Part shown: positions 1 to 11,786 of the stretch, one piece after another | Position numbering within the stretch: the stretch's first letter is position 1 | How the letters are laid out: every line of letters starts with the position of its first letter | Assembly: GCF_000002235.5 (NCBI RefSeq) | Contig: NW_022145599.1 | Location: 1,340,697-1,404,696 of the forward strand | Length of the DNA: 64,000 nt | DNA from: Strongylocentrotus purpuratus | Lineage: Eukaryota; Echinodermata; Echinoidea; Camarodonta; Strongylocentrotidae | Direction of reading: 5' to 3' | Made by a program: the position numbers and the translations under genes | Notes under the pieces: generated by a model | The model's database searches: none | Seen by the model: the letters and a program-made list of their open reading frames with translations, nothing else | Told to the model about the DNA's origin: nothing

Positions 1-820
1 CAACGTCAAACAACGCGTGCCAAACAACTATGTCCTCATTGTTGATGTATAGAAATTTCAAACAAATTAACGAAATAAGATGACGGAGATGAGGAAGAAG
101 GGGCGGCAACTTGAAATTAAAAAACAAGCCCTGATAGAAAAGAATTTAGATGAGAAAAATGACAATATGTGCAGGCCTATATAGAAAAGAAGAAAACAAA
201 ATTGAATTAATAGACGGAGCGAAAGAGAGAGATGAAATGGGGAGGAGAACAGGAAATTCTCACTACTCTTTATGTATATCATCATTTTGACAGACATTGA
301 TTAAGTATAGGATTGAGAGAAGTGCGTGTTTGATGTAGACGACATTTCATTGGCTCAGCAATGTTATTTGCCTTCTACATTTGCACTGTATTAGATTTGA
401 GAATCGAGCACCTGTATTCAATCGTGGCGAAATGTCACTCCTTATTGCAGAAATGATTTGGACCATGTATCGAGCAAACTTCATGAAAGCTTGGATGTGT
501 GTCGTTCACCATACAATACAAGACGCGTGAAAGAACGAGGAGACACCGATATGTCAAGGGCGATAAATTGGATGCAATTATTGAGAGTGTGTATGACTGT
601 CTTCCATCAGAAAGCTATACTTCTAGGGCTGCAGATAATACGAGGACACAGGGGCGTAGCCTGACTCCAGCCATGGAGGGTGCAATGGCGTCATCGACGA
701 GGGAGGGGCCCTGGTTTTGCTAGGTAGATTAAGAATGAACAAGGCCACAGAGGATGGAAGGGAGTCATGTCATTTTAATATGACTTTGCCTCCCCCATGT
801 GTTTTGCTTTTTTTGTTTCT

Positions 821-855
<35 letters not shown>

Positions 856-2032
856 TTTCACTGTCTTTTTCTTCTTCTCTCTCTATATATATATATTATT
901 ATCAGGTCCTACATCTCCATTAACATGCAGCTGTCAAAAGAAGCTTTGTAGAAAGCACTTCCCATGTTTCATATCCTAACTAGATTTCACTGCTTGAATA
1001 TACTACATTACCTCAACATGGAGCGGAGACAGTTCTCCCATCATTGCCCATCACAGTACGTCTGTCATACCCGGTGACAGGGCATTACTCTGCCTTAACT
1101 TAATTACTTGCAATTCTATTAATCTATACTCCATAAAGCGCATGCATTCTTATTTGAAGTGGAGTATGAGGTGTGCATGTGCTTTCTTCCTTCTTATTCC
1201 CGCGAATTTTCTTATATTTGCGCTGGCTTACAGAAGACCGTTGTATACACCACCAGGCTATATGGTATAGATTCTACACGTCCGTGTCAAACATATAGAT
1301 GGTGAAAGCTTCAAGCAGCTTGCTCGAATTGTTCTTGAATTAATGTTCTTTTCTGACTTTGAAAATGATCGACATGTTTTGGTAACAAGTTATTCTCATA
1401 TTAATATTGATCAATGTAGATCGTTTATTACAGCTCATGATCATGATTATATCAGCGTTATATATAAAAGAAATTCACAGTGCATACATTCTTCTGACCG
1501 TACGGTATTAAATCTAAAGCAACAACAAAAAATAGTTCAAGGAATTTTAGACAAGTACACCCCGAAAAGAAAATATCTTTTGTGCATGACTGTGAACGTC
1601 AACACAGACTAACTATACTTTCACATTTGTACACGTTTCTTTGTATAAATAAGTAGGAAGAGTGAAGGAAGGAACATATTATACATCAGATTGAAGAAAA
1701 AAACTGTCGTGGTGTTGCAGTAAATTTCTGATTGCTTACTTCTCTGTCAAACAATCATAATGATGACTCGTATCATTTAGTCCGATCTGCGTCCTCCTTA
1801 AAGGCACACTCTTCATTTTCAAAACATCGACCATCGTACCCGTCTATTCTCCTGCCCCTCTCTCTCTTCTTCTTTTCCCTTTCTCCTTCTTTTTCTCCTT
1901 CTTCTTCTCTCCTGTTACTTAAAATCATGTTGTGATAATGACGATGAATAATGATGTTTTATACCACAGACCACTTTGCATCATTCCTCACTCATTTTCC
2001 CTCTTTATTGTTATCCTCCGCGTGTCTCATTG

Positions 2033-2033
<1 letters not shown>

Positions 2034-2099
<66 letters not shown>

Positions 2100-2103
2100 T
2101 TCT
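2034..2103. repeat. (CT)n microsatellite
   Basis: About 70 bases of nearly pure CT dinucleotide. It is one of about ten CT/GA tracts in the window. Confidence 0.95.
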
Positions 2104-3346
2104 CTTCTCTATTTTCTACATTACGTAATAAGGATGATCCATTATCATCCTGGCTCGGAGCAGCCGCATCTCTTTTCTCGTAGTTCATGCATTCGGAAAT
2201 CGGGCTAGATGTGTATGCACTAATGAGGTATTGTTCATTAGAGGGCGAGAGAAATATAGCGCTTCATAAATTATCACTCATCTATCCCACGTCCAAACAT
2301 CCATGGCTGATTCATAACTGTGGCTCTTCCACATTACTGTATGAAAAAGCCATTAAAACATTTTAATTGACATACCCACTAAACTTTAATCAAATTTTGA
2401 AAATGCATATTCAGAAAACAGTACTTTGCACGTGGTGATTGATTATACCTAATAAAATCCTTACAATAAAAACTGGGGTAATTTTGGTTAATGCTCGAAT
2501 GATATGCATTCATTGTCCGTTTGAGAAAATTAAATAGATCACCTCCCCAAAAAAGTGCATTACTTTATTAAAGATATTCAGAAACTGAAGCCTACTGCTT
2601 TTGAATCCTTTTTTTTTTAATTGAAATGTATGTACGTATCCTCTAGAGACTCTACAAAGTTAGACTCTCCATAGAAATTCAGAATTGCTTGACATCAACG
2701 CTGGCGTTCAATTTGTTGACGGTTCATGAAGCAGGATTTTAATTCATCAAAAAAATTGTTCTTGCCCTTCATGATTGTTTTGAATTTACTGAGATGCATT
2801 TCAATTCCCTCGAGTCATGTTCGCCTCCTTTCATCGTCTCTAGCCAGTCTCTTTTGTCACCCCCGTGAAGTTCTTCCTACCAGACGGATCTTTTCCTATC
2901 TTCCAATCTTCTACTTTCTCGAATTCATAGACACAGTAGAACCACAAAGCTAGCTAAAAATCCTCCTTTGAAAAAAACTGACGTAATACGGATACCGGTT
3001 ATCACGCCTTTACTGAGTAGGCCTATGTTTGAAGATCGTTGAATGAACTGGTAATGTGCTTTTTGATTAGTTCATGGTCGCATACATTTTCTAACCTGAA
3101 GTTGGGGTGCGGTTCATCATTCTGCTATTCATGTTCATCAGACAACGTTTACAATCTTCTGCAATCCAAATGTCCCCTTGTAACCCATGAGCTTCCATGC
3201 ACACACAGCGAATAATAAATATGTTTTGATATGGAGAATCAAATTTAAAAAGCTCATAACTTATAAATGTAAAATATGCTATGAACATTAATTACTGAAA
3301 TGTAATAAGTGTTGTAGATCCGAGATTTTAGGAGAGCGCGCGCGAT

Positions 3347-3435
3347 AGAGAGAGAGAGAGAGAGATAGGGAAAGAGAGAAAGAGAGATGGAGAGGGTGAG
3401 ACAGACAGACAGACAGAGGGAGAGAGAGAGAGAGG

Positions 3436-3481
<46 letters not shown>

Positions 3482-3500
3482 AGAGAAAGAGAGGGAGGGA
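3347..3500. repeat. (GA)n microsatellite, compound with (AGAC)n
   Basis: A purine tract of GA repeats with an internal (AGAC)n block near 3398-3416. It lies about 200 bases upstream of the LINE 3' fragment. Confidence 0.9.
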
Positions 3501-3699
3501 CGGACGTTTGAATACCTGAAAATGTCTCCTGAGATTCCTCTTTGCTTCATGTTATTCATAACATTTAGTTCTTTCAGATATTGCGTCATATCTTACGTAA
3601 GAACGATCTATACGGAGCTAGTCGTTGAAGTGTTACCATAGAAACATAAGAAGAGAACCAATTAGTGTTTCTGGAATGAATTAAGACAATAAAAGAGCA

Positions 3700-4399
3700 G
3701 CAAACAAGTGAGAACGAAACCTTTTAGAGATTCTTTTCCTACAATATCCTTCCCCCTGTGTGCTCTGTGTGGGTGTATAAAAGATTTATTCCGTCAGAAC
3801 TCGCAAATTCATAATTATAATACACGTCAAAGGTGTCTTATTCGACAGCCTTTTGCAAGAACAAGTGTCACTCTGACCTCTTTCCATATCTCTTGCATTA
3901 AAGAATGGAACAGTCTGCCTGATGATATAAAAAATAGTACAACTCTTTCTAGGTTTAGAAGTTCATCTAAAACGTACCTGCTTGAAAGACTGACATAGTT
4001 TTTATTCGCATCTTAGTAATTTCTCATTCTGAAATGCTTTTTGACCACTAAGGACCTACTCGTCAGTGTGTTTGCTGTGTATGGTGATGTGCGTGTGTGG
4101 TGTCTGTGTGTGTGTGTGTGTGAGAGTATTTGTATGTTCTATATTCTGTAGGTTAGTATTTTCATCCATTGTATAATCATACGTAACATTCTTTTTACTG
4201 TATATGTATGTATTTTGTTATAGGGCCCCGCTCACAAGCTTAGCTTCTAAAGGGGTCCTAAAACCATTCAGTTTATGATGTAATCAAGTTAGAATATGTT
4301 GATTGATGTACTATTACCAGTCTCTTTTTTATGTAACAGATTATATCATGCTTTGTATGGTTTTGAATAAAATGAACTGAACTGAACTGAACTGAACTT
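3700..4399 (+). mobile_element. 5'-truncated LINE: end of ORF2 plus 3' UTR and (TGAAC)n tail
   Basis: The open frame 3708-3998 matches the C-terminal tail common to CR1/L2/Jockey-type LINE reverse transcriptase proteins. It carries a YNTRQR-like motif followed by a tryptophan motif (EWNSLPDDI) and a final block resembling SRFRSSSKTYLL. A 3' UTR of about 370 bases follows and ends in AATAAAA directly before five copies of TGAAC (4372-4398), a tail type typical of non-LTR elements. The endonuclease and most of the reverse transcriptase are absent, as expected from 5' truncation at insertion. The family cannot be fixed without a database search. Confidence 0.75.
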
Positions 4400-5148
4400 A
4401 TTAAAATATTTTTAAACACTCTTTACTTGTAGAAATGCTTGAATCACTGAATGACGATAATATCATTAATGTGCTTTTCAATTATTGTTTGGGTTGTCGT
4501 TGGTAAAGCAAAGCAAAATGTCTCAATAGCTCAGTAATGCGAGAAAGAACAAAAAAAGCTGATAGTCCAAATCCACAGGCAAAATGCATTTTCATAATCA
4601 GATTTGCTATATTTGACTTAATGTAATTTTTAATAGGTTTTTTTTTTTTTTTTTTTTTTTTTAAACATTGCAGTTGTTGCACAACACATTTAATGCAAGT
4701 TTTAAGCAAGTGTCTCTCCAAATTCAAAGTCATTAACACACTGGTTGCTTTCTTCGCTTCTCTGCACGGTTGTTCGTTTAATTGCCACACCTGCAATTTT
4801 GCACAAAACAATAGGCACCAATGAGACGGAAGGATTGCTTTATGCAACGCAATGGCTTTGCGAACTGACCCATTTCCAGTCTTGATCTTGATTATAGCTC
4901 CCCATGTCAACCGTTCAAATCAATATTGCACTGGAAACAGTTAAATAACCTTTAAGCCTTTGCTATGTCTAATATCTATCCAATGATATATATATATATG
5001 ATATTGTATAGAGAGATTATTGTTTTGGTGCACAAAGAGTTGATTAAACTCTTGTTTTAAAGTATTCAGTCAGAAGACTCAATTTAAACAATATTTGGGC
5101 CAAATACATCTATGACTTAAAAATAAGTCGATGGCTAGTGTCCTTTGG

Positions 5149-5237
5149 TGTGTCAAGTCCCTCGGAGAGGACTTAAAGTCATGGTTTCCCTAATTGCTTA
5201 CTTACAAGCACACGCATGATTGCACAGCAGCAAGGGA
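5149..5237 (+). mobile_element. SINE fragment (3' half, same family as 31,225-31,434)
   Basis: The string around AAGTCCCTCGGAGAGGACTT and the following TTGCTTACTTACAAGCA match the middle and 3' part of the tRNA-derived SINE seen whole at 31,225-31,434 (+) and 59,514-59,717 (-). The tRNA-like head is missing here. Confidence 0.75.
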
Positions 5238-5864
5238 GAAACAGACAAACAGGCAAACTGAAAAGTATAATCTATTCTAATTAATTCAACTCTAAAGGAA
5301 GTGATCTCTAATATTACGACTTCTTAAAAAAAATGGTTTTCCACTCCTCTGCATGAAGAGATCGAGTAAAGGAATATCACATCATAATAACCACGACGGT
5401 ATTTACCATGTAAGAACATTTTGACAAAAATGACGTTTTGCTGAACCAACGTGAATTTGTTGTACTCATGCTGTTACTTAAGTCGATCTATTACACTGAA
5501 TGTAACCATGGTAACAGTTCTCACTTGCATGCATTTCATGTTCTCACCTTGAAGGTGTATTGTAGCAGGGAAAAATCCACATTCATGCTTGCATTAGGGA
5601 ACAAGATCAGACGATAGAGATTTCAACGCATATAACAAAAACCAAAAAGAACGCGTTCATTCAGACACGAAAAATACACCTTGGTTTGAAAGAATTCCGT
5701 TTCCATGGTAATCTGATGTTATACGCGTGGTTGCTTTCCACTTCCTAAGATAAGTGGTGAAGCAAAGCATTCTACACTTCGTGCATCAAATTCATCACAG
5801 CGCGCTTAATAGGGTTTGGAAGCAAACACTTTATTTTATTTGTCTTGAAGTTTCCGTTATAATC

Positions 5865-6060
5865 TTAAATTGAATTGAAATTTATTTCCATCATCATGAA
5901 AATATATACAAAGATAAAATATGGAATTTCATGACATGTAACAATATCAAAATTACATATAAATTGACTTAACAGCATTCAAAATATAGATGGAAAATGG
6001 TGCATCCGTAAAAGCCAGTAAGGCTTGACAATAAATTGAATGCACCAGGCGCAGAAGTAA
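5865..6060 (-). mobile_element. possible reversed LINE 3' end
   Basis: Read on the minus strand, the segment ends in repeated AATTC/TTCAA-like units after an AATAAAT, a typical LINE tail layout. No coding part remains. This is a pattern-based call and could be chance AT-rich sequence. Confidence 0.35.
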
Positions 6061-7885
6061 TAATAACATATACTTGAATGTTTATGCTAAATTGATACTG
6101 TCTTTTACATTCTATGTCTCTGATCTATTTTATTGTATTGATTTTGTTTCTGTTTTTATCATTCAAATTATCCATCTTTAAATGTTGAACTCTGAACTAT
6201 TTATGAATGTCTAGTATCGTTGGTAGAGTTACTAAACTGAAAGCAATACAAAAAAAAATTGTAATATGCCTAAAATGTAAAAAGAAACGAGGCCTATATG
6301 ATGACATACAACACCCTTTCCTCAATGGGCATAAGAAAAAAAGAGACCTTAATAGTAAGTGAACTCTAAACATTAAATGGCGTTCTTTTTCACAGACACG
6401 ATTAATGGACTGTAAATTTACTTTCACTTAGGATCGCATGCTAAGTCAGTTCAGAACGAATATGATCCATTCGCAATGCAACGGCACATAGGTCAACATT
6501 GTGAGAGAAAAAAACAACTTACAGAAAAATCGAAATCACAGATGATTGATAACATTTGCCAAACATATTATACGAACGAATATAATAATCTTAGTTTTTT
6601 TTCTTTCGATATCTGAATGCATGTTTGTGAATTTTTCACAGCCTCGACTCAGATCGATTGTACGAATAAAGATATACTAAACGATCATGCATGGTTTCAC
6701 GTGGTGAAATACAAGCCCTAGTATACGAGGAAAACGTCACCTTATATTGTGAAAAGAAAATGATTTCTTAATGATTTTCATATTTTCTCAAATTATTTAA
6801 AGAAGTTATGACAGTAACAGTCTGTGATTGGATACGAAATACCCCTTCAGGAGCAATCATTTGTTTGTTCATGATTATTTTGGATCGTTTCAACAAAAGT
6901 GGAAAAGATAACATTCGGACAAAATTAAGGAAGCCCTTGGGGGTAAGCCCATAATCGATATAAGAACTTACAAGGAATTAACATTATGTTATATTGTTGT
7001 GGATAAAAACAACAGACACCGTGCTTTTAATATTACTTTTCTTAGTGTGTTCGCTACTTATTTTAAATCTTAATCACCGTTTTTCCTCCTCCTTCGCTCT
7101 TCTATTCACCCTCAGCAATCAAGTACACATCATTCCGTGTAGAAATGCCCCGAGTGAGATTGCGTGTCATGTTATTGTGTTCGTCAGCATGAAGAACACA
7201 AAAAGAGACCGTGATCAGACAACTAATTTCATAGTTAAGACTGACATGAAGAAAATTAACCAAAATGCAATTTCTAACGATCCGACAACACACTGTATGA
7301 AATGAAAGCCTGATCTAATAAATGACTTCAATAAACAGGTCTGCCAATCATCTTGAAAGCTAATCAGAGATTCGATGATGACGGAGAGAGAAATGAAAGC
7401 CTTAATCAATAGATGTCCACCCAATAACAGTACCGGATTAGGAACACAATTCCCTAACCTTTTCTATTTTTTGACTAATAAGCGAACACATTTCACTGGA
7501 CATGTTGAGATTATAAAATGTTATTAACATTCTATTATCGTTTGTATTAAACCCGAGGTCTAGTGTGCTTGTTTGAATTGCATGGGTATTTGGATGATGG
7601 TATAAATTCGTGTATGCTTTTCTAAATATTCTTCTTATATCAACGTAATGTTGTGTAAGTAGAATGATCGTGATTCAATTATATTGCGATATATAAAGTT
7701 CAAAATTCAATTAAAGGTAATAGGCCTACACAAAATAATAGTGCCCTATTGTTCTTTTGTTTCTTTCTCCTTTCTTCTTTTGGCTTATCATAATCTCCAT
7801 ATTATATTTTTGTCTCACTCTTTCTATTTGTAACCTATTATATCGACTTACAATTTACTATTTAATTTCATTCTTACCCCCCCCC

Positions 7886-7894
7886 CCCTCTCTA

Positions 7895-7951
<57 letters not shown>
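7886..7951. repeat. C-run followed by (CT)n
   Basis: A C11 run (about 7877-7887) continues into CT repeats with a few interruptions. Confidence 0.9.
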
Positions 7952-8204
7952 GTCGACTTTAACAACAATTTTGTTCTTATTATACCACCCTGGTGAAGCG
8001 AAAGAGCCTGGTAAGATATGAAGACACAATTATCGCTGTAGCACAGGAAAGATGCATCTAATGTGCGTGCAGTCGAGTATGCCATCTACATGATTACAAC
8101 TACCAAATTTGTGAAAAGAGAAGTAAGATTTCCTCTCTATATAATTTAATTCCGAAACTCTCACTCACGCAAAACATATTCGACAGAGAAAAAACAGAGC
8201 GGGA

Positions 8205-8205
<1 letters not shown>

Positions 8206-8251
<46 letters not shown>

Positions 8252-8360
8252 GGGAGAGAGGGGGCAGAAGGGTGAGAGGGAGAGAGAGTGAAATAGAGAG
8301 GAAGAGAGAGGCAGAGGGGTGAGAGGGAGAGAGAGTGAAAAAGAGAAAGAGAGATATGGA
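8206..8360. repeat. (GA)n-rich tract with an internal duplicated unit
   Basis: After pure (GA)n, a unit of about 50 bases containing GGCAGA(A/G)GGGTGAGAGGG recurs twice, so part of the tract has expanded as a minisatellite. Confidence 0.85.
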
Positions 8361-9453
8361 TGGTAGGGAGGGAGAGAGAAAAGGGGTATATATATACATA
8401 TATATATATATAGGGCAGATAAAGAGAGATAATTTACAAATTGGTAGAGGTCAAATAAATCTTTTTCATGCATGTAACACGTCTCTCCATGTCGCAAATT
8501 GGACATGTCTAAGAATGCATGAAAATCAAACCGTTCCTATTATCAACGTGATATTTTACGCAAAAGTTATCTTGTTTTCCATAATTAGTTTCGCAATCAT
8601 CATCACCAATATCATCCCCATCATCACCAAGGATATTTTCCTCGCGTAAAATTCCTGTGCACCTTTCTTTACTGAGATATTTCAGTGTATATATGATTGC
8701 AACATCAATTCCAACCTTACCAATCTGTATATTCAATTATTTAATTAACATTGGGTGTAATTCCTAGTGCCCTAGAAGCAAACGCATGGACGCGTCTAAG
8801 AAAGAAAGAAAGCAAGAGCGAGCTGCAATCGTTTATCATAATAATTAATTTTGTAAAGCAGCAGACTTTCTTCAGTTAAACCAACGTACACATTAAAGAT
8901 TTATAGATGAGGTACGTACACAAGTGTCGCTGCAGCATGTATCGTACAATTAACTCTCAATCATGTCAAATGATGTAAATATCAGTTGCATCCTATACCG
9001 CATACTACAGCAGTAAAGTCATACATATCAAAATGCCACTGTATACAAAATATATCATTGGACAGAATATAGTTTATATGCAACATTTAATCTGATAAAT
9101 ATGCAATAAAGCACTTTCTGTAACGACTAGAGTGCGTGACTTTTTAAAAGAACATATAATATGAAGAATATTTTCACAAGCAAATATTGTCTTACGGGCT
9201 TTACGATTCTTCTCATCCCGGCAAACTATTTTTCCTTAATATTTAAATATCAAAATAATCATACTCTCTTGTAAAATAAGGTAGACCTATATATACTTTG
9301 TCATGTCTCGATTTGTGCATTATATATTATTATATAGGATGTTTCATATCCATAACCTTATTTGTTGATAATTCAATGTTATCAACAAAATGATTCTCTT
9401 GAAAAATAGAATAGATAAATACAGGCATTACTGAATTATATTATTTGCAATAC

Positions 9454-9507
9454 TATACACAATTTAGATTTCTTTATATCTATACACAATTTAGATTTCT
9501 TTATATC
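9454..9507. repeat. perfect 27-bp tandem duplication
   Basis: Two adjacent identical 27-base units starting TATACACAATTTAGATTTC occupy 9454-9480 and 9481-9507. Confidence 0.9.
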
Positions 9508-11786
9508 TATACAGTTCAATTGATAATCAAATATCTTTAAAATGATCTATTGCAAGATAAAATATACCAATACAAACATCTTAATATTTCACGTTAACTG
9601 GTTATAATGAGGTATATGTTCAAGGTTCGCTAAAGGCAAGTCAGGTTTGAAGACATAGCTCACCCACCCACTGTGCGGTGACATACACAATCAAATTGAA
9701 ACGTAACACACAAATGGCAATCAATCTTGGTGGGCAATTACAAGTAACTACAATGTCAATTATATGAAGCAATTAGGTCAGACAGCTCCATAATGTCACA
9801 CAGTATGTACAGAAATAAAACGTTTTGAGATGAGAGAAAACAAATAGGCTTTCAATAACAAAATATATATATATATATATATACAAATTTTGAATGATTT
9901 ATGAGACATTTATTTTACAATTCACAAGTAATATACTTTATGCTGAACGACCAATCATGCAAAGTGATACTGATTCCTAGTTTCTTGCCTGGTATCTTTA
10001 TCTTTTCAAATAAGGAGGGGTTCTATATGATATTTGGGCTAGCAGATATAATAGGGTCAACATTAACGCAATTTTTCTTAATAAATCCTATTTGTCCATG
10101 TGCTACAGAAGTTGAAAATCAGTAATGCTCCAAATAAAAAAATGTTTCTCCCATGTTGTCTCGAAATCATGAAACCCTTTTAAGATCTTATACTGCAGAA
10201 TTTGGCAACTCCCTTGCCATAAAAACAAATACATGTACATGCAATACCTTGCATGCAACTGCATACTATTATCAGTTAAATAAAACATATTCCTTTCATC
10301 AAGTTTAATCTCTTTTGAATATTTATTCCATCCACCTTTCAACACCCTGCGCTCCCGCCTTCCCCTTCACTTAATGTCTTATCTAAATACAGGCATGAGG
10401 CAGTGAGCATGTTTCTTAAAAAATAGGGGTTTTATAAGTCAATATTTGATGAGGCTAAAAAGAATGAGAAGGAGATTTTATTCTATTGAATGCGTTTGTC
10501 TTCATGCTTCAGTTGAGCACATTGTTTAATGTCAAAGAAATACTCAGAACTAAAGCTCTTCACGCAACCATGATCATGGTACAGTGTTTGTACGCATGAA
10601 GTGCACATCATAGCTATCAACATTACTCTCACACACCTATATCATTCTCCTCTTCTTATCTCTTTTTCTTTACCATTTCTATTTCCATCTCATCACCTTT
10701 CCATCATCTTCTCCAGTGTCTGCCTCTCTAATTCTTATGATATAAGTTGTTTTCTGAGAGAGTGTCACTTTCTCTTATTCTTTAAAAAAGAAATAATGCA
10801 TCCACTTTTGGCTCTTGCCAGACAAGGCTCTAGTGATATAACAAACATATTTCTCATGTATTTTCTCATTGTCTACCAAGCAGAAGCTTTCAGTGCATCC
10901 ATTCAAGAGCTGTTGTACAGAACACATTAAACTTGATCAAGCAAATCATGTGTACAGTGCACTAAAAGATAAACAGCAAAGATAAACATTTTGAATTATA
11001 AAAAAAACACCCTGCACTAACAATTTAGTCTGGAGAGACCACCATGTGATTTCTATAAAAGTCTTGTTTCAATATATATTGTTTTTGTTGTATATACAGA
11101 CTCATATTTGTTACATTCCATATCACCTTTTCAAAATATAACATCTCTTTTACATTAAAAAAAGTGTACTGCACATGTGCACATGCACAGAAAGATTATT
11201 TAATATGCTTCAAGGCACAGTTATAAAAAAAAAATTGTTACATCCATATCAGGCCTTCAACGATATCTTCTTATTATACGGACAAAAACATTAATTAAAT
11301 TCCACTTTACAGAAGACAAACTTTTAGTCTTATAAACAAACTCAAAACATGTTTTGTTTGATAAATCAAAGCATTCTTTTAAAAGTGCAAATAATGCTTG
11401 TGTTGCATTCATAAGTCAAATTACGCATGTTTCTCCCCTTTTTTTGAGAACAAAAATTATATTGCTTTTTTGAAATGACATGAGATCAAGCTTTTGATTA
11501 AGCTTCTTCTTCTTTTTTTTTTTTCTTTTTTTTTTTTTAATTTTTTTTTTTTACTGTATTGTATAAATAGATATATAAATAAGTAACTACACCTAAGCAA
11601 TGGAATAAATATTGGGTTATATAGATCTTATTTTTGAATTTGCAAGTTTCACTCTGTAAGCATGTATTGAATTGTGTTCAGATAGTGCCCTAGCTGTTAC
11701 ATGCAAATAAAATACACACACATTATGTAAACCAATGAAACATATAAATCATATTTCTACTCTAGATACTTGATGCGAGACACACA

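Larger units (their letters stand above)
1..3689. other. intergenic stretch without a recognisable gene
   Basis: No reading frame here resembles a known protein. The longest open stretch, 1343-1612 (+), would encode 89 residues with no motif I recognise. The stretch holds a C-run followed by (CT)n at 821-854, a long (CT)n at about 2034-2103 and a (GA)n block at about 3347-3500. Apparent Ser/Leu-rich or Arg/Glu-rich peptides are translations of those microsatellites. Confidence 0.6.
4400..11786. other. AT-rich intergenic region downstream of MEIOB
   Basis: No protein-coding gene is recognised. It contains poly-T near 4639-4662, a SINE fragment (5149-5237), a possible reversed LINE 3' end (5865-6060), CT/GA tracts (about 7886-7951 and 8206-8360), a 27-bp tandem duplication (9454-9507) and an (AT)n run near 9862-9884. 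The part just below 11,787 is expected to carry the 3' UTR of the minus-strand MEIOB gene. Its poly-T/A-rich stretch at about 11,508-11,552 could mark the end, but I see no decisive polyadenylation signal. Confidence 0.5.

Noticed and set aside
1343-1612. 89-residue open frame as a gene
   Set aside because: No motif, AT-rich, no splice context or homology I can recognise; a frame of this length is expected by chance in 64 kb.
1951-2208. Ser/Leu-repeat peptide, and similar peptides at 3254-3589, 7757-7996, 8100-8506, 16186-16407, 16828-17070, 25260-25553 and 41842-42098
   Set aside because: They are translations of (CT)n/(GA)n microsatellites.
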